Shown: positions 39,728 to 48,356 of the stretch, one piece after another
Position numbering within the stretch: position 1 is the first letter of the stretch
How the letters are laid out: each line of letters begins with the position of its first letter
From: Aldehydirespirator sp963662645
GTDB taxonomy: Bacteria; Actinomycetota; Acidimicrobiia; Acidimicrobiales; Aldehydirespiratoraceae
Assembly (NCBI GenBank): GCA_963662645.2
Contig: OY759762.1
Coordinates: 3,782,001 to 3,846,000, forward strand
Direction: 5' to 3'
Length of the DNA: 64,000 nucleotides
Position numbers and translations under genes: made by a program
The notes under the pieces: model-generated
What the model was told of the DNA's origin: nothing
The model's input: only the letters and a program-made list of their open reading frames with translations
Database searches by the model: none

Positions 39728-42292
39728 ATGGCCGACGCCATTTCTGTAACTGGTGCGTTCACGCGCGCCGAAGGCAAGGACGCCACCTTCGAGACGGGCC
39801 TGCTGGCCCCGCTCGCGGGCGGCGCCGTCACCGCCCAGATGGGCGACACCGTTGTGCTCGTCACCGCTACTGGCGCCAAATCGCCCCGCGAGGGCGCCGA
39901 CTTCTTTCCCCTCACCGTCGACGTGGAGGAGCGGATGTACGCCGCGGGCCGCATCCCCGGCTCGTTCTTCCGGCGCGAGGCCCGCGCCGGGGCGCAGGCC
40001 ATCCTGACCTGCCGGCTCATCGACCGGCCCCTGAGGCCCAGCTTCCCCGACGGGTTCCGCAACGAGGTTCACGTTGTCGCCACCGTGCTGGGCGCCGACC
40101 AGTCCCATCCCTACGACATCGCCGCGCTCAACGCGGCCTCGCTGGCGCTGTGCATCTCGCCCGTCCCCTTCGACGGTCCGATCGGCGCGGTGCGCCTGTG
40201 CTGGTCGTCAGCGGGCGAGTGGGTGCCGTTCCCGACATACGCCGAGGGCGACGGCTCCGCGTTCGAGATGGTGGTGGCCGGCCGGCTCGACGGCGACGAC
40301 GTGGCCGTGATGATGGTCGAGGCCGGAGGCACCGAGGCGACGTGGGATCTGTATTCCGGCGGCGTGCCCAAGGTGGACGAGGACGTTCTCGCAGGAGGCC
40401 TGGAGGCCGCCAAGACCTGGATCCGAGAGATGATCGAACTCCAGCAGCAGATGATCGATGCTGTCGGCCCCATCGCCAAGGTGGACGTGCCGCTCGCCGT
40501 CGACCACACCGACGAGATCCTGGCGGCCGTGCGCGACACCGCCGCCGAGCGCATTGCCTCGACTCAGCGGATCGCCGACAAGGCCGACCGCCAGGCCGCC
40601 GAGTCCGCCCTGACCGGCGACGTGGTCGCCGAACTCGAGGAGCGCTTCGGTGACGATCCGGCCGCGGGCAAGCACATCAGCAGCGCCATCCGGGCCGTCA
40701 CCAAGGAGGTCGTGCGACATCGCATCGTCTCGGAGGGTGTCCGCATCGACGGCCGCGCCACCAATGAGCTGCGCCCCCTGATGTGCCGGGTCGGGGTGGT
40801 TCCGACCGCCCACGGCTCCGGGCTGTTCCAGCGGGGCGAGACCCAGGTGCTCAACTTCACCACGCTCGGGATCGGGCGCAGCGACATGCTGATCGACGAT
40901 CTGTCGCCCACCGAGAAGAAGCGTTACTTCCACCACTACAACTTCCCGCCGTTCTGCACCGGCGAGACCGGGTTCATGCGCGGGCCCAAGCGGCGCGAGA
41001 TCGGCCACGGCGCGCTGGCGGAGCGGGCCGTGTTCCCGGTTGTGCCCGGGTTCGAGGACTGGCCCTACACGGTGCGCACCGTGTCGGAGGTGATGGCCTC
41101 CAACGGGTCGAGCTCGATGGCGTCGGTGTGCGGGTCCACGCTGTCGCTGATGGACGCCGGCGTCCCGATCAAGGCGCCGGTCGCCGGGGTGGCCATGGGC
41201 CTGGTCCACGCTGAGGACGCCTGGGTGACCCTCACCGACATCCTCGGCGCCGAGGACGCATTCGGAGACATGGACTTCAAGGTGGCCGGCACCACCGACT
41301 TCATCACCGCACTGCAGCTCGACACCAAGATCTCGGGCATCCCGGCGAAGGTGCTGGCCGACGCTCTGCGGCAGGCCCACGCCGCTCGCCTGGACATCCT
41401 CGACGCGATGGCCGAGACCATCATCGAGCCGAGGCCCGACGTCCGAGATACCGCCCCGAAGATCACGACCTTCGAGATCCCGGTGGAGAAGATCGGTGAG
41501 GTAATCGGGCCCAAGGGCAAGGTGATCAACGCCATCCAGTCCGAGACCGGCGCCGACATCAGCGTGGACGACGACGGCGCGGTCGGCATCGTGGCCATCG
41601 CCTCCACCGACCGGGGCGCGGTGCTGGAGGCCGAGCGGCAGATCAAGCTCATCCTGGATCCGCCCACAGCCGACGTGGGGGCCACGTATCGGGGACGGGT
41701 CGTGAACATCACCAAGTTCGGGGCGTTCGTGAACATCCTGCCCGGGCGTGACGGCCTGGTGCACATCTCCAAGCTGGGCGGTGGCCGGCGCATCGACAGG
41801 GTCGAGGATGTACTCGAGCTCGGCGAGGAGATCGAGGTCGTCGTCGAGGACGTCGATCCCAACGGAAAGATCTCGCTCATTCCCAAGCCTGAGGAGGGCG
41901 ACGGCGACAGACGGCCGCCGACTCGGCGCCGGGAAGCGTCCCCCGCCGGTGCCGATGGCGGTGCCGGGCGAGGCGGGCCCGGCGGCCGTGTGCAGGCCCG
42001 CGACGGAGGGGGCCGGGACTCGGGCCGGGCGGGCCGGGAGGACTCCTTCGGCCGCGATCGGGACCGCAGCCGGTCCGAGCCGAGGCGGTCGGAGCCGGGT
42101 CGCGCCGACGGCGAACCGCTCCGCGAAGATCGCGGCGGCGCCCGGCCGAGGCACACCGCGCCGGTGGCCAGCGTCAGGGCGGTCTCATTCGAGGACTCCT
42201 TCGACCAGGAGTTGGAGCGCGAGTTCGGCGAACTGGGCCCCGACCCTCGGTCCCGGCGCGGGGGACGCCGCGGTGGCCGCGGCCCCCGCTAG
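39728..42292 (+). CDS. pnp: Polyribonucleotide nucleotidyltransferase (PNPase / GpsI)
   Basis: An 854-residue PNPase. It has two RNase PH domains (FETGLLAPLAGGAVTAQMGDT in the first; GLFQRGETQVLNFTTLG and FMRGPKRREIGHGALAERA in the second). The KH domain follows at about 575-640 (IGEVIGPKGKVINAIQSETGADISVDDDG) and the S1 domain at about 650-725 (YRGRVVNITKFGAFVNILPGRDGLVHISKL). A further 125 residues form a low-complexity Arg/Gly/Asp/Ser tail, ending with a charged VSFEDSFDQELEREFGELG helix and RGG-like repeats. AAGGAG precedes the ATG at 39728. It degrades RNA phosphorolytically. Confidence 0.97.
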   Translation: MADAISVTGAFTRAEGKDATFETGLLAPLAGGAVTAQMGDTVVLVTATGAKSPREGADFFPLTVDVEERMYAAGRIPGSFFRREARAGAQAILTCRLIDRPLRPSFPDGFRNEVHVVATVLGADQSHPYDIAALNAASLALCISPVPFDGPIGAVRLCWSSAGEWVPFPTYAEGDGSAFEMVVAGRLDGDDVAVMMVEAGGTEATWDLYSGGVPKVDEDVLAGGLEAAKTWIREMIELQQQMIDAVGPIAKVDVPLAVDHTDEILAAVRDTAAERIASTQRIADKADRQAAESALTGDVVAELEERFGDDPAAGKHISSAIRAVTKEVVRHRIVSEGVRIDGRATNELRPLMCRVGVVPTAHGSGLFQRGETQVLNFTTLGIGRSDMLIDDLSPTEKKRYFHHYNFPPFCTGETGFMRGPKRREIGHGALAERAVFPVVPGFEDWPYTVRTVSEVMASNGSSSMASVCGSTLSLMDAGVPIKAPVAGVAMGLVHAEDAWVTLTDILGAEDAFGDMDFKVAGTTDFITALQLDTKISGIPAKVLADALRQAHAARLDILDAMAETIIEPRPDVRDTAPKITTFEIPVEKIGEVIGPKGKVINAIQSETGADISVDDDGAVGIVAIASTDRGAVLEAERQIKLILDPPTADVGATYRGRVVNITKFGAFVNILPGRDGLVHISKLGGGRRIDRVEDVLELGEEIEVVVEDVDPNGKISLIPKPEEGDGDRRPPTRRREASPAGADGGAGRGGPGGRVQARDGGGRDSGRAGREDSFGRDRDRSRSEPRRSEPGRADGEPLREDRGGARPRHTAPVASVRAVSFEDSFDQELEREFGELGPDPRSRRGGRRGGRGPR

Positions 42293-42337
42293 AGGCCGAA
42301 CGGGTCTGGCAATGTCACGCTCATATTGCGAGGCGCT

Positions 42338-42380
42338 GAGCGAGGCCGTGGCCCGAGCGGCCCGTGAGCGCAGCGAACAA
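42338..42380. repeat. Dispersed 43-bp intergenic repeat, copy 2
   Basis: Second copy of the element at 36847-36889, one mismatch, same orientation, in the 105-bp pnp-dapB gap and ending 17 bp before the dapB ATG. It could therefore influence dapB translation. Confidence 0.88.
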
Positions 42381-42397
42381 AGGCGGGCACTACAGCC

Positions 42398-43129
42398 ATG
42401 ATCAAGCTCGGTGTCTGCGGCGCCACCGGGCGCATGGGCGCCGAGGCCTGCCGGGCCATCGACGCCGATCCGGACACCGAGCTGCTGGCCGCGATCGGCT
42501 CAGCCGGCTCGGTCGACGAGTTCGTCGAGGCGGGCGTCGAGGTGGTGGTGGACTTCACCGTCGCGGAGGCGGTCCGGGCCAACATGGGCGTGCTGGCCGC
42601 GGCCGGGATCAACGCGGTGATCGGAACGTCCGGTCTGGGCGCCGGCGACCTGGACGACTTGCGCGCCGGCTTCGTGCGCAGCCACTGCGTCGTCGCGCCG
42701 AACTTCGCGGTGGGCGCGGTGCTCATGACCCGATTCGCGGCGCTGGCCGCCCCGTACTTCGACACCGCCGAGGTGATCGAACTGCATCACGACCGCAAGG
42801 TGGACGCGCCCTCGGGCACGGCCATCGCGACCGTCGAGGCGATGGCCGAGGCATCCGGCGACTGGGCGCCGGACCCCACCGCCACCGAGAGCCTGCCCGG
42901 AGCCCGCGGCGGCCGCGGCCCGGCCGGGATCCCGGTTCACTCGGTGCGCCTCAAGGGTCTGGTCGCGCACCAGGAGGTGATGCTCGGCGGACCCGGCGAG
43001 ACCCTGACGATCCGCCACGACACGATCGACCGGTCGGCGTTCATGCCGGGCATGCTCCTGGCGGCCAAGCGGGTGGTGACTCTCGGGCCGGGTTTGACCG
43101 TAGGCCTCGGCGAGGTTCTGGGCATCTGA
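42398..43129 (+). CDS. dapB: 4-hydroxy-tetrahydrodipicolinate reductase
   Basis: A 243-residue DapB. The NAD(P)-binding GVCGATGRMGAEACRAI start is followed by VVVDFTVAEAVRANMGVL and GTSGL. The signature ELHHDRKVDAPSGTA carries the catalytic His pair and substrate-binding Lys. It makes tetrahydrodipicolinate for lysine and diaminopimelate synthesis. pnp precedes it as in other actinobacteria; the usual zinc peptidase gene between them is absent. The partner dapA lies 15 kb downstream. Confidence 0.96.
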   Translation: MIKLGVCGATGRMGAEACRAIDADPDTELLAAIGSAGSVDEFVEAGVEVVVDFTVAEAVRANMGVLAAAGINAVIGTSGLGAGDLDDLRAGFVRSHCVVAPNFAVGAVLMTRFAALAAPYFDTAEVIELHHDRKVDAPSGTAIATVEAMAEASGDWAPDPTATESLPGARGGRGPAGIPVHSVRLKGLVAHQEVMLGGPGETLTIRHDTIDRSAFMPGMLLAAKRVVTLGPGLTVGLGEVLGI

Positions 43130-43146
43130 GAGGCCGAGCGGGCAGG

Positions 43147-43893
43147 GTGCGCCGGCTGAGTTCCCCGGGGTGGATCGCCTCGCACGTCTTCGCGCTGGCG
43201 ATGGTCGTGCTGATGGTCAACCTGGGGTTCTGGCAGCTCCGACGACTCGACGAGCGCCGCACTTCCAACGCCGAGATCGCGGCGGCCATGTCTCAGCCCC
43301 CGGCCGACATCGCAGCCCACCTCGACCGGCGCGGGCTCCCACCCGAGTACACCGCGGTGGCCGCGACCGGCACCTACCTCGCGGACGCGGAGGTGCGCAT
43401 CGGCAACCGCAGCAGCGGCGGGCAGCCGGGCTTCTGGCTGGCGACGCCGCTGCAACTCGGCGACGACCGGGCCGTGGCAGTGGTCAGGGGCTGGATCCCC
43501 CGGCGGAGCCTTACCGGACTCGACGAGCGCAGCACGGCCCCGCCGGCAGGAGAGGTCGTCGTGGTCGGGCTCGCGTTCGACAGTGTCGGCAGCGGCCGGG
43601 TGGCGGAGACCGCCCCCGGGGAGGTGCCGGAGATCTCCCGCATGGACCTGGACCGGTTCGCCGAGGTCTCGGGCATTAACGTGGAGGGGGTGTGGATCAG
43701 GCTGCGGGCCCAGTCGCCGCCCCAGCCCGAAGGCTTGCCGGAGCCGGTGCCCGATCCCGATCTGGGCGAGGGACCCCACCTGTCGTACGCGTTCCAGTGG
43801 TTCTTCTTCTCGGCCGGCGCAGTAGTCGTCTACGCCCTAATCCTCCGCCGGGCCGCCGCCGGGCGCTCTGAATCTGCCGACACTCCGGCCTGA
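43147..43893 (+). CDS. SURF1-family cytochrome oxidase assembly protein
   Basis: A 248-residue membrane protein with the two-helix SURF1 layout: an N-terminal helix (IASHVFALAMVVLMVNLGFWQLRRLDER, with the conserved WQLRRL exit) and a C-terminal helix (FQWFFFSAGAVVVYALILRR). The periplasmic domain between contains TGTYLADAEVRIGNRSSGGQPGFWLATPL and a RGWIPR motif. SURF1 helps insert heme into the aa3 oxidase. The start is the GTG at 43147, 17 bp after dapB. The 106 bp to the convergent putA contain nothing evident. Confidence 0.9.
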   Translation: MRRLSSPGWIASHVFALAMVVLMVNLGFWQLRRLDERRTSNAEIAAAMSQPPADIAAHLDRRGLPPEYTAVAATGTYLADAEVRIGNRSSGGQPGFWLATPLQLGDDRAVAVVRGWIPRRSLTGLDERSTAPPAGEVVVVGLAFDSVGSGRVAETAPGEVPEISRMDLDRFAEVSGINVEGVWIRLRAQSPPQPEGLPEPVPDPDLGEGPHLSYAFQWFFFSAGAVVVYALILRRAAAGRSESADTPA

Positions 43894-43999
43894 GTGACTG
43901 AGAGATCTACGGAGCAGTCTGCAGCCAGTCTCGAAACCGCCTTGGACCGGCCCAGTAGAGCGCCTGGAAGCGGCAGCGGCCACTCGCCCGGCGCGCTCG

Positions 44000-46900
44000 C
44001 TAGACGAGGTTGCCGTAGCGGTGGAGGGTGCAGGTGACGGCCTGCTCGCGTAGGTAGTGGAGCAACTCGATGCGTCCGTCGGCAGTGACAGGGGCGTCGG
44101 CGATGTGGACGCCAGTCTCGTTGGCTGTGGCTCTCAGCCTGGGGCAGCAGGTGCCCACGACTCGCACCCGGTCAACATCAAGGGAACTGAGACGGGCGGC
44201 GAAGGCGTCGGCGGTCTCGTCGGCGGCATGGGACTCCACTAGAGGCACGCCGCAACGGGCGGCTGCGGCCCGGACTCTGGCGACATCCCGGGGTGCGGCA
44301 TCGGCCTCGGCGCGCAGGGCCAGCCGGGGCAGGGGCCGGTAACGGAAGGTGTTGGACTCGCAGAACAGCCCCGACGGGTCGTGCTCGACACCGAACTCTT
44401 GGCGCCAGGCGGCGTCATCGCTGGCGCTGGCTGCGTCGATCCATCCGTCGTCGTCTAGGCCCGAGTCGACGGGGTGCCAGGTGCCGAGCCGGGCCACGTA
44501 GTTGGGTCCGCCCGCTTTCGTGCCGGGACCGACCGACGACTGCTTCCAGCCGCCGAAGGGCTGGCGGCGCACGATGGCGCCCGTTGTGCCCCGGTTGATG
44601 TAGGCGTTGCCGACCTCCACGGTGTCGCTCCATTGGCGGATCTCGGCGGGGTCGAGGGTGTGGATGCCGCCGGTGAGGCCGTAGGCGCTGGAGTTCTGGG
44701 TGGCGATGGCGTCGGCGAGCGTTTCGGCTCGCATCAGGCCCAGCACCGGGCCGAAGCACTCGGTCTGGTGGAACCACGAGCCGGGTCGGACCCCGAGGCG
44801 CACGCCGGGTGTCCAGGTCTGATCGTCGAGGCGGCGGGGCTCGACCAGCCAGTCCTCGCCGTCGTCGAGGCACGTGAGGGCTCGGAGTAGCTTGCCCTCA
44901 GGCTCGCTAATCACCGGGCCCATGGTGGTGGCGATATCGGTGCTGGGGCCGACTCGGAGGCTGGTGGCGGCGTCGGTGAGTTGGCGGCGAAGCCTGGGCG
45001 AGTGGTAGGTGTCGCCGACGCAGATGGCGAGGCTGGCTGCGGAGCACTTCTGTCCTGAGTGGCCGAACGCGGAGGCCACCAGGTCGGCCACGGCCAGGTC
45101 GATGTCGGCGTTGGGGGTTATGACCAGGGAGTTCTTGCCGGAGGTCTCGGCCAAGAGACGCATTTCCGGCTTCCAGGACAGGAACATTCGGGCGGTGTCG
45201 TGGGCGCCGGTGAGGATCACCGCGTCCACATCGGGGTGGGCGACCAGATGGCGGCCGGCCGCGTCGTCGGGGGTGCGAATGAACGACATCACGCCTCGGG
45301 GAACGCCCGCGGCCCAGCAGCATTCGGCCACTATTTCGGCACAGCCGGGCGTCTCGGGAGCGGGCTTGAGGATCGCGGCGTTGCCCGCGGCCAGCGCTGC
45401 GAACGTGCCGCCGGAGGGGATGGCCACCGGGAAGTTCCACGGCGGAACCACCAGCACCACCCCGAAGGGCTCGAACCGGGCCAGCTCTGAGGTGTCCAGG
45501 TCGAGGGCCCGGTCCCCGTACCAGCGGGCGAAGTCGATGGCCTCGGACACCTCGGGGTCGGCCTCGGCGATGGTCTTGTGGCCCTCATGCACCATGGCCG
45601 CCACCAGGTCGCCCCGCCGGCGGGCCATCTCATCCGCGACACGCCACAGCAGACTGCGGCGCTCGGCCGGGGACCGGGCCGCCCACCCGGGCTGGGCGCT
45701 GCCGGCGGTGCCCACTACCCGGTTGATCTCGGCCGCCTCGGTCGTGAGCGCAGCAGCCGGGCCGCTGCATTCTCGGCTGACGATCTGTTGGGCCCAGACC
45801 CGGTTGGCGGCCAGCGCAGGGTCGCTGTCGGGCTCGTTGAAGAACCCGTCTCCCGGATCGGCCGGCTCGATCCCGCGGCCGCGTTCCTGGAGCCGGCGAA
45901 GCCCAACGTCCACCGTCCACCGCTCGGCCACCGCAGTGCGGAACTTGTCCGCCTCGGACTCGAAGGCGGCCGTGCCGGGCCGCAGGCCGAAGAGGTGGTG
46001 AATGAAGTTCTCGTCCGACGCGTTCTCCTCCAGGCGGCGGAACAGGTAGGCGATGGCCGCGTCGAAGTCCTTCTCGGCCACCGCCGGGGTGTACAGCAGC
46101 ACTTCCCTGCTGTCGGCCCGCAGCAACTCGGCCTCGGTGGGCGCCATGCCCTCGAGCATCTCGAACTCCACCCGGTCCCGAACCTCGCGCTGCGCGGCTA
46201 GCAGATCAGCCCAGGCCACATCGAAGAGGTTGTGGCTGGCCACCCCGATCCGCACCGAAGCGGTGCGCTCAGATGTCAGCACCCAGTCCAGGCAGCGCTT
46301 GTAGCTGGCGTCAGTCTGAGCCTTGGTCGGATAGGGCGCCTGCGGCCAGCCGCGCATGGCGGCCTCCACCCGCTCCATGGCCAAATTGGCCCCCTTCACC
46401 AGCCGGATCTTGATCACGCCGGACCGCTGGCCAGCCGCCACCAGGCTGTTGTGCCAGTCCACCAGCTCCCTCAGAGCGTTGAAGCAGTCTGGCAGGTAGG
46501 CCTGCAACACGATGCCAGCATCGACCCCCTTGAACTCGGGCTCGGACAGCAGGGCCCGGAACGCGGCGGTGGTCAGCTCCAGGTCGTGGTACTCCTCCAT
46601 GTCGAGGTTGATGAACGTCACCGGCACGGTGGCCGCGGCCGTCCGCAGCAGCGGCCGCAGCGCCTCCACCACCCGCTCCAGTGATCCGTCGAAATCCCAC
46701 GGATTCAGCTGCGACACCACCGCCGACACCTTCACCGACACATAGTCCACATGCGGCTGGGCCAGAATCTCCAGCACCTCGCGGTGGCGCCGGCGAGCCT
46801 CGGCATCGCCCAGCACAGCCTCGCCCAGCATGTTGACGTTCAGCGAGAAGCCCGCCTCCGAACGCTCCCGCAGATGCGCGCCCAAACGCCCGGGATCAGC

Positions 46901-47326
46901 GTCGACCACCAGATGGCCCACCAGCGCACGCATGCGCCGGCGAGCCAGCGGCATCACGACCTGCGGAAACCGCCGCCCCAGCCAGGCACCGGCCCGAAGC
47001 AGCCACCGGTCCGGCTGCGACAGGAACCCCGGCAGTTCGGCTTCGGCCACCAGCGAGGCCAGTTGCCCGGCGGACACCGACGGATCCTCGGGGCGGATCA
47101 CCCGGTCCACGAAACGCATGGCGAAGGCCGTGCCCGGCCGGTCGCTGACCATCGTCGCCAGGCGCCTGGCCGCCTGACGCTCCCGGCGCGACACCGACAC
47201 CCCCGCCGCGTCCAGCCAGCACCCGACCCGCTCGATCGCTTCATCTACCAGCAGATCGGGACGCTGTGCATCTTCAGCCACGCCCTGTTGGCCGTCCTCT
47301 AGAAGATCGCGGGACTGACTATCCAC
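44000..47326 (-). CDS. putA: Bifunctional proline dehydrogenase / glutamate-semialdehyde dehydrogenase (PutA)
   Basis: An 1108-residue PutA without an N-terminal DNA-binding domain. The FAD-barrel proline dehydrogenase part (about 90-450) includes SVKVSAVVSQLNPWDFDG, FINLDMEEYHDLELT, VLQAYLPD and IKIRLVKGANLAME. The aldehyde dehydrogenase part (about 540-980) includes VPPWNFPVAIPSGG, LAETSGKNSLVI and the nucleophile Cys in GHSGQKCSAAS. About 120 residues of C-terminal extension follow. It oxidises proline to glutamate with substrate channelling. Its start lies 28 bp inside the end of the upstream XRE-cupin regulator gene. Confidence 0.95.
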   Translation of the reverse strand: MDSQSRDLLEDGQQGVAEDAQRPDLLVDEAIERVGCWLDAAGVSVSRRERQAARRLATMVSDRPGTAFAMRFVDRVIRPEDPSVSAGQLASLVAEAELPGFLSQPDRWLLRAGAWLGRRFPQVVMPLARRRMRALVGHLVVDADPGRLGAHLRERSEAGFSLNVNMLGEAVLGDAEARRRHREVLEILAQPHVDYVSVKVSAVVSQLNPWDFDGSLERVVEALRPLLRTAAATVPVTFINLDMEEYHDLELTTAAFRALLSEPEFKGVDAGIVLQAYLPDCFNALRELVDWHNSLVAAGQRSGVIKIRLVKGANLAMERVEAAMRGWPQAPYPTKAQTDASYKRCLDWVLTSERTASVRIGVASHNLFDVAWADLLAAQREVRDRVEFEMLEGMAPTEAELLRADSREVLLYTPAVAEKDFDAAIAYLFRRLEENASDENFIHHLFGLRPGTAAFESEADKFRTAVAERWTVDVGLRRLQERGRGIEPADPGDGFFNEPDSDPALAANRVWAQQIVSRECSGPAAALTTEAAEINRVVGTAGSAQPGWAARSPAERRSLLWRVADEMARRRGDLVAAMVHEGHKTIAEADPEVSEAIDFARWYGDRALDLDTSELARFEPFGVVLVVPPWNFPVAIPSGGTFAALAAGNAAILKPAPETPGCAEIVAECCWAAGVPRGVMSFIRTPDDAAGRHLVAHPDVDAVILTGAHDTARMFLSWKPEMRLLAETSGKNSLVITPNADIDLAVADLVASAFGHSGQKCSAASLAICVGDTYHSPRLRRQLTDAATSLRVGPSTDIATTMGPVISEPEGKLLRALTCLDDGEDWLVEPRRLDDQTWTPGVRLGVRPGSWFHQTECFGPVLGLMRAETLADAIATQNSSAYGLTGGIHTLDPAEIRQWSDTVEVGNAYINRGTTGAIVRRQPFGGWKQSSVGPGTKAGGPNYVARLGTWHPVDSGLDDDGWIDAASASDDAAWRQEFGVEHDPSGLFCESNTFRYRPLPRLALRAEADAAPRDVARVRAAAARCGVPLVESHAADETADAFAARLSSLDVDRVRVVGTCCPRLRATANETGVHIADAPVTADGRIELLHYLREQAVTCTLHRYGNLV

Positions 47327-47871
47327 AACACGGCTGCGTCGGTCTCGCTCGTCACCTCGAATGTGTGCTCCTCATGTGATCCGTAGTGGATGCACTCGCC
47401 CTCGCCGAGTTCGTGCGACTCACCGCCGAGGGTCAGGCGCACGGAACCTTCCAGCACGAGGGCGAAGCGCTCGCCGAAGTGCCGGTACCGCAAGGATGGC
47501 TCGGAGGGGGGCAGGTGGTGAATGAGCGCCGTGTATGCGCCCTCGTTGCCGTGGGCACCGAGGACGGTGTAACGGTGGGCCGGGTCGCCGCTGTCGGAGA
47601 GGCCGGTCCTCAGCGCCAACGGCTTCGAAGCGCGTGACACGTGCAAGCGCGGCCCCGCCACCTCCTTGAACAGAGCCCGCATCTCTACACCGAGCGCCGA
47701 GGCCACGCTGGCAAGGCCCGACAGCGACGGCACCGACTCGCCGCGCTCGATCTGGGAGAGGTACGAGACGGTGTAGCCGGTGAGGTCAGCCAGGCCCTGC
47801 AGGGTCATGCCGCGCACCGACCGGAGTTCGGCCAGGTTGCGCCCGACGGCTTGCAGTTCAACCTCTACCAC
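47299..47871 (-). CDS. XRE-family transcriptional regulator with cupin domain
   Basis: A 190-residue regulator. The N-terminal helix-turn-helix LRSVRGMTLQGLADLTGYTVSYLSQIERGESVPSLSGLASVASALG is followed by a C-terminal cupin domain (about 110-185) with the RYRHFGERFALVLEGSVRLTLGG strand set and HYGSHEEHTFEV. This PuuR-like architecture often senses an amine or amino acid and represses catabolic genes. It is co-directional and overlapping with putA and divergent from the hydantoinase-type operon. The 158-bp gap between carries a long inverted repeat that is its most likely operator. Confidence 0.9.
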   Translation of the reverse strand: MVEVELQAVGRNLAELRSVRGMTLQGLADLTGYTVSYLSQIERGESVPSLSGLASVASALGVEMRALFKEVAGPRLHVSRASKPLALRTGLSDSGDPAHRYTVLGAHGNEGAYTALIHHLPPSEPSLRYRHFGERFALVLEGSVRLTLGGESHELGEGECIHYGSHEEHTFEVTSETDAAVLWIVSPAIF

Positions 47872-47908
47872 GATCCGACTCTATTCAGGGGGAACTCGGC
47901 CAGCCGCA

Positions 47909-47975
47909 TCCGGTATAGGTACACAACTTGCAACTGTAGCCGCAAGAGAGTATAGATGTGTGTACCTATACCGGA
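47909..47975. promoter_or_regulatory. 17-bp perfect inverted repeat (operator pair) around a promoter
   Basis: TCCGGTATAGGTACACA at 47909-47925 is repeated as its exact reverse complement at 47959-47975. The half-sites are 50 bp apart, near five helical turns. Between them lies a good plus-strand promoter. The arrangement suggests a dimer-of-dimers or looping operator for the divergent XRE-cupin regulator. Confidence 0.85.
47928..47956 (+). promoter_or_regulatory. Sigma-70-like promoter of the ABM-hyuAB operon
   Basis: TTGCAA (-35, 47928-47933) and TATAGA (-10, 47951-47956) with a 17-bp spacer, bracketed by the inverted repeat. Its start point would fall inside the right half-site, about 65 bp before the ABM gene. 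Predicted from sequence only. Confidence 0.65.
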
Positions 47976-48029
47976 AGCCTGCGGCCGGAGGCATCCGAAG
48001 GAGGCCGAGTGCAGAACGAGGAAGGGGCG

Positions 48030-48356
48030 ATGATCCGAACGGTCCTAGCCCTGCGGCCGAAGCCGGGGCTGACGGGTGCTGTGGTCGAGCTGTTCGCCAG
48101 CGAGGGGATCATCGAGCGTGCCCTCTCGGTGGAGGGCTGTCACCGAGTCGAGATCTGGTCAGGTACCGACGAAGTCCTGGTGATGGGAACTTGGGCCGAC
48201 TCGCGGGCCTATCAGGCTTGGCTCGCTCACCCGGAGCGCAACGCCAGCAATGAGGCACTCAATGCGTTGCTGGACCAGCCGATCTCTGCCACCAGCCGAG
48301 GCGGCAGCTATACCCTCGCCCTTTTCGGTGGGCGGCTCGCCGAGGACGCGTCGTGA
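48030..48356 (+). CDS. ABM-type (antibiotic biosynthesis monooxygenase fold) small protein
   Basis: A 108-residue dimeric alpha-beta barrel domain: MIRTVLALRPKPGLTGAVVELF, EGCHRVEIWSGTDEVLVMGTWADSRAYQAWLAHPER. Members include cofactor-free monooxygenases and putative stress proteins, so the activity is unknown. GAAGGGG sits before the ATG at 48030. Its stop overlaps the GTG start of HyuA, making it the first gene of a tight operon. Confidence 0.8.
   Translation: MIRTVLALRPKPGLTGAVVELFASEGIIERALSVEGCHRVEIWSGTDEVLVMGTWADSRAYQAWLAHPERNASNEALNALLDQPISATSRGGSYTLALFGGRLAEDAS

Noticed and set aside
47927..47946. Inner CTTGC/GCAAG inverted repeat between the operator halves
   Set aside because: Only 5 bp and not centred on the outer palindrome; it overlaps the -35 box and is likely coincidental.
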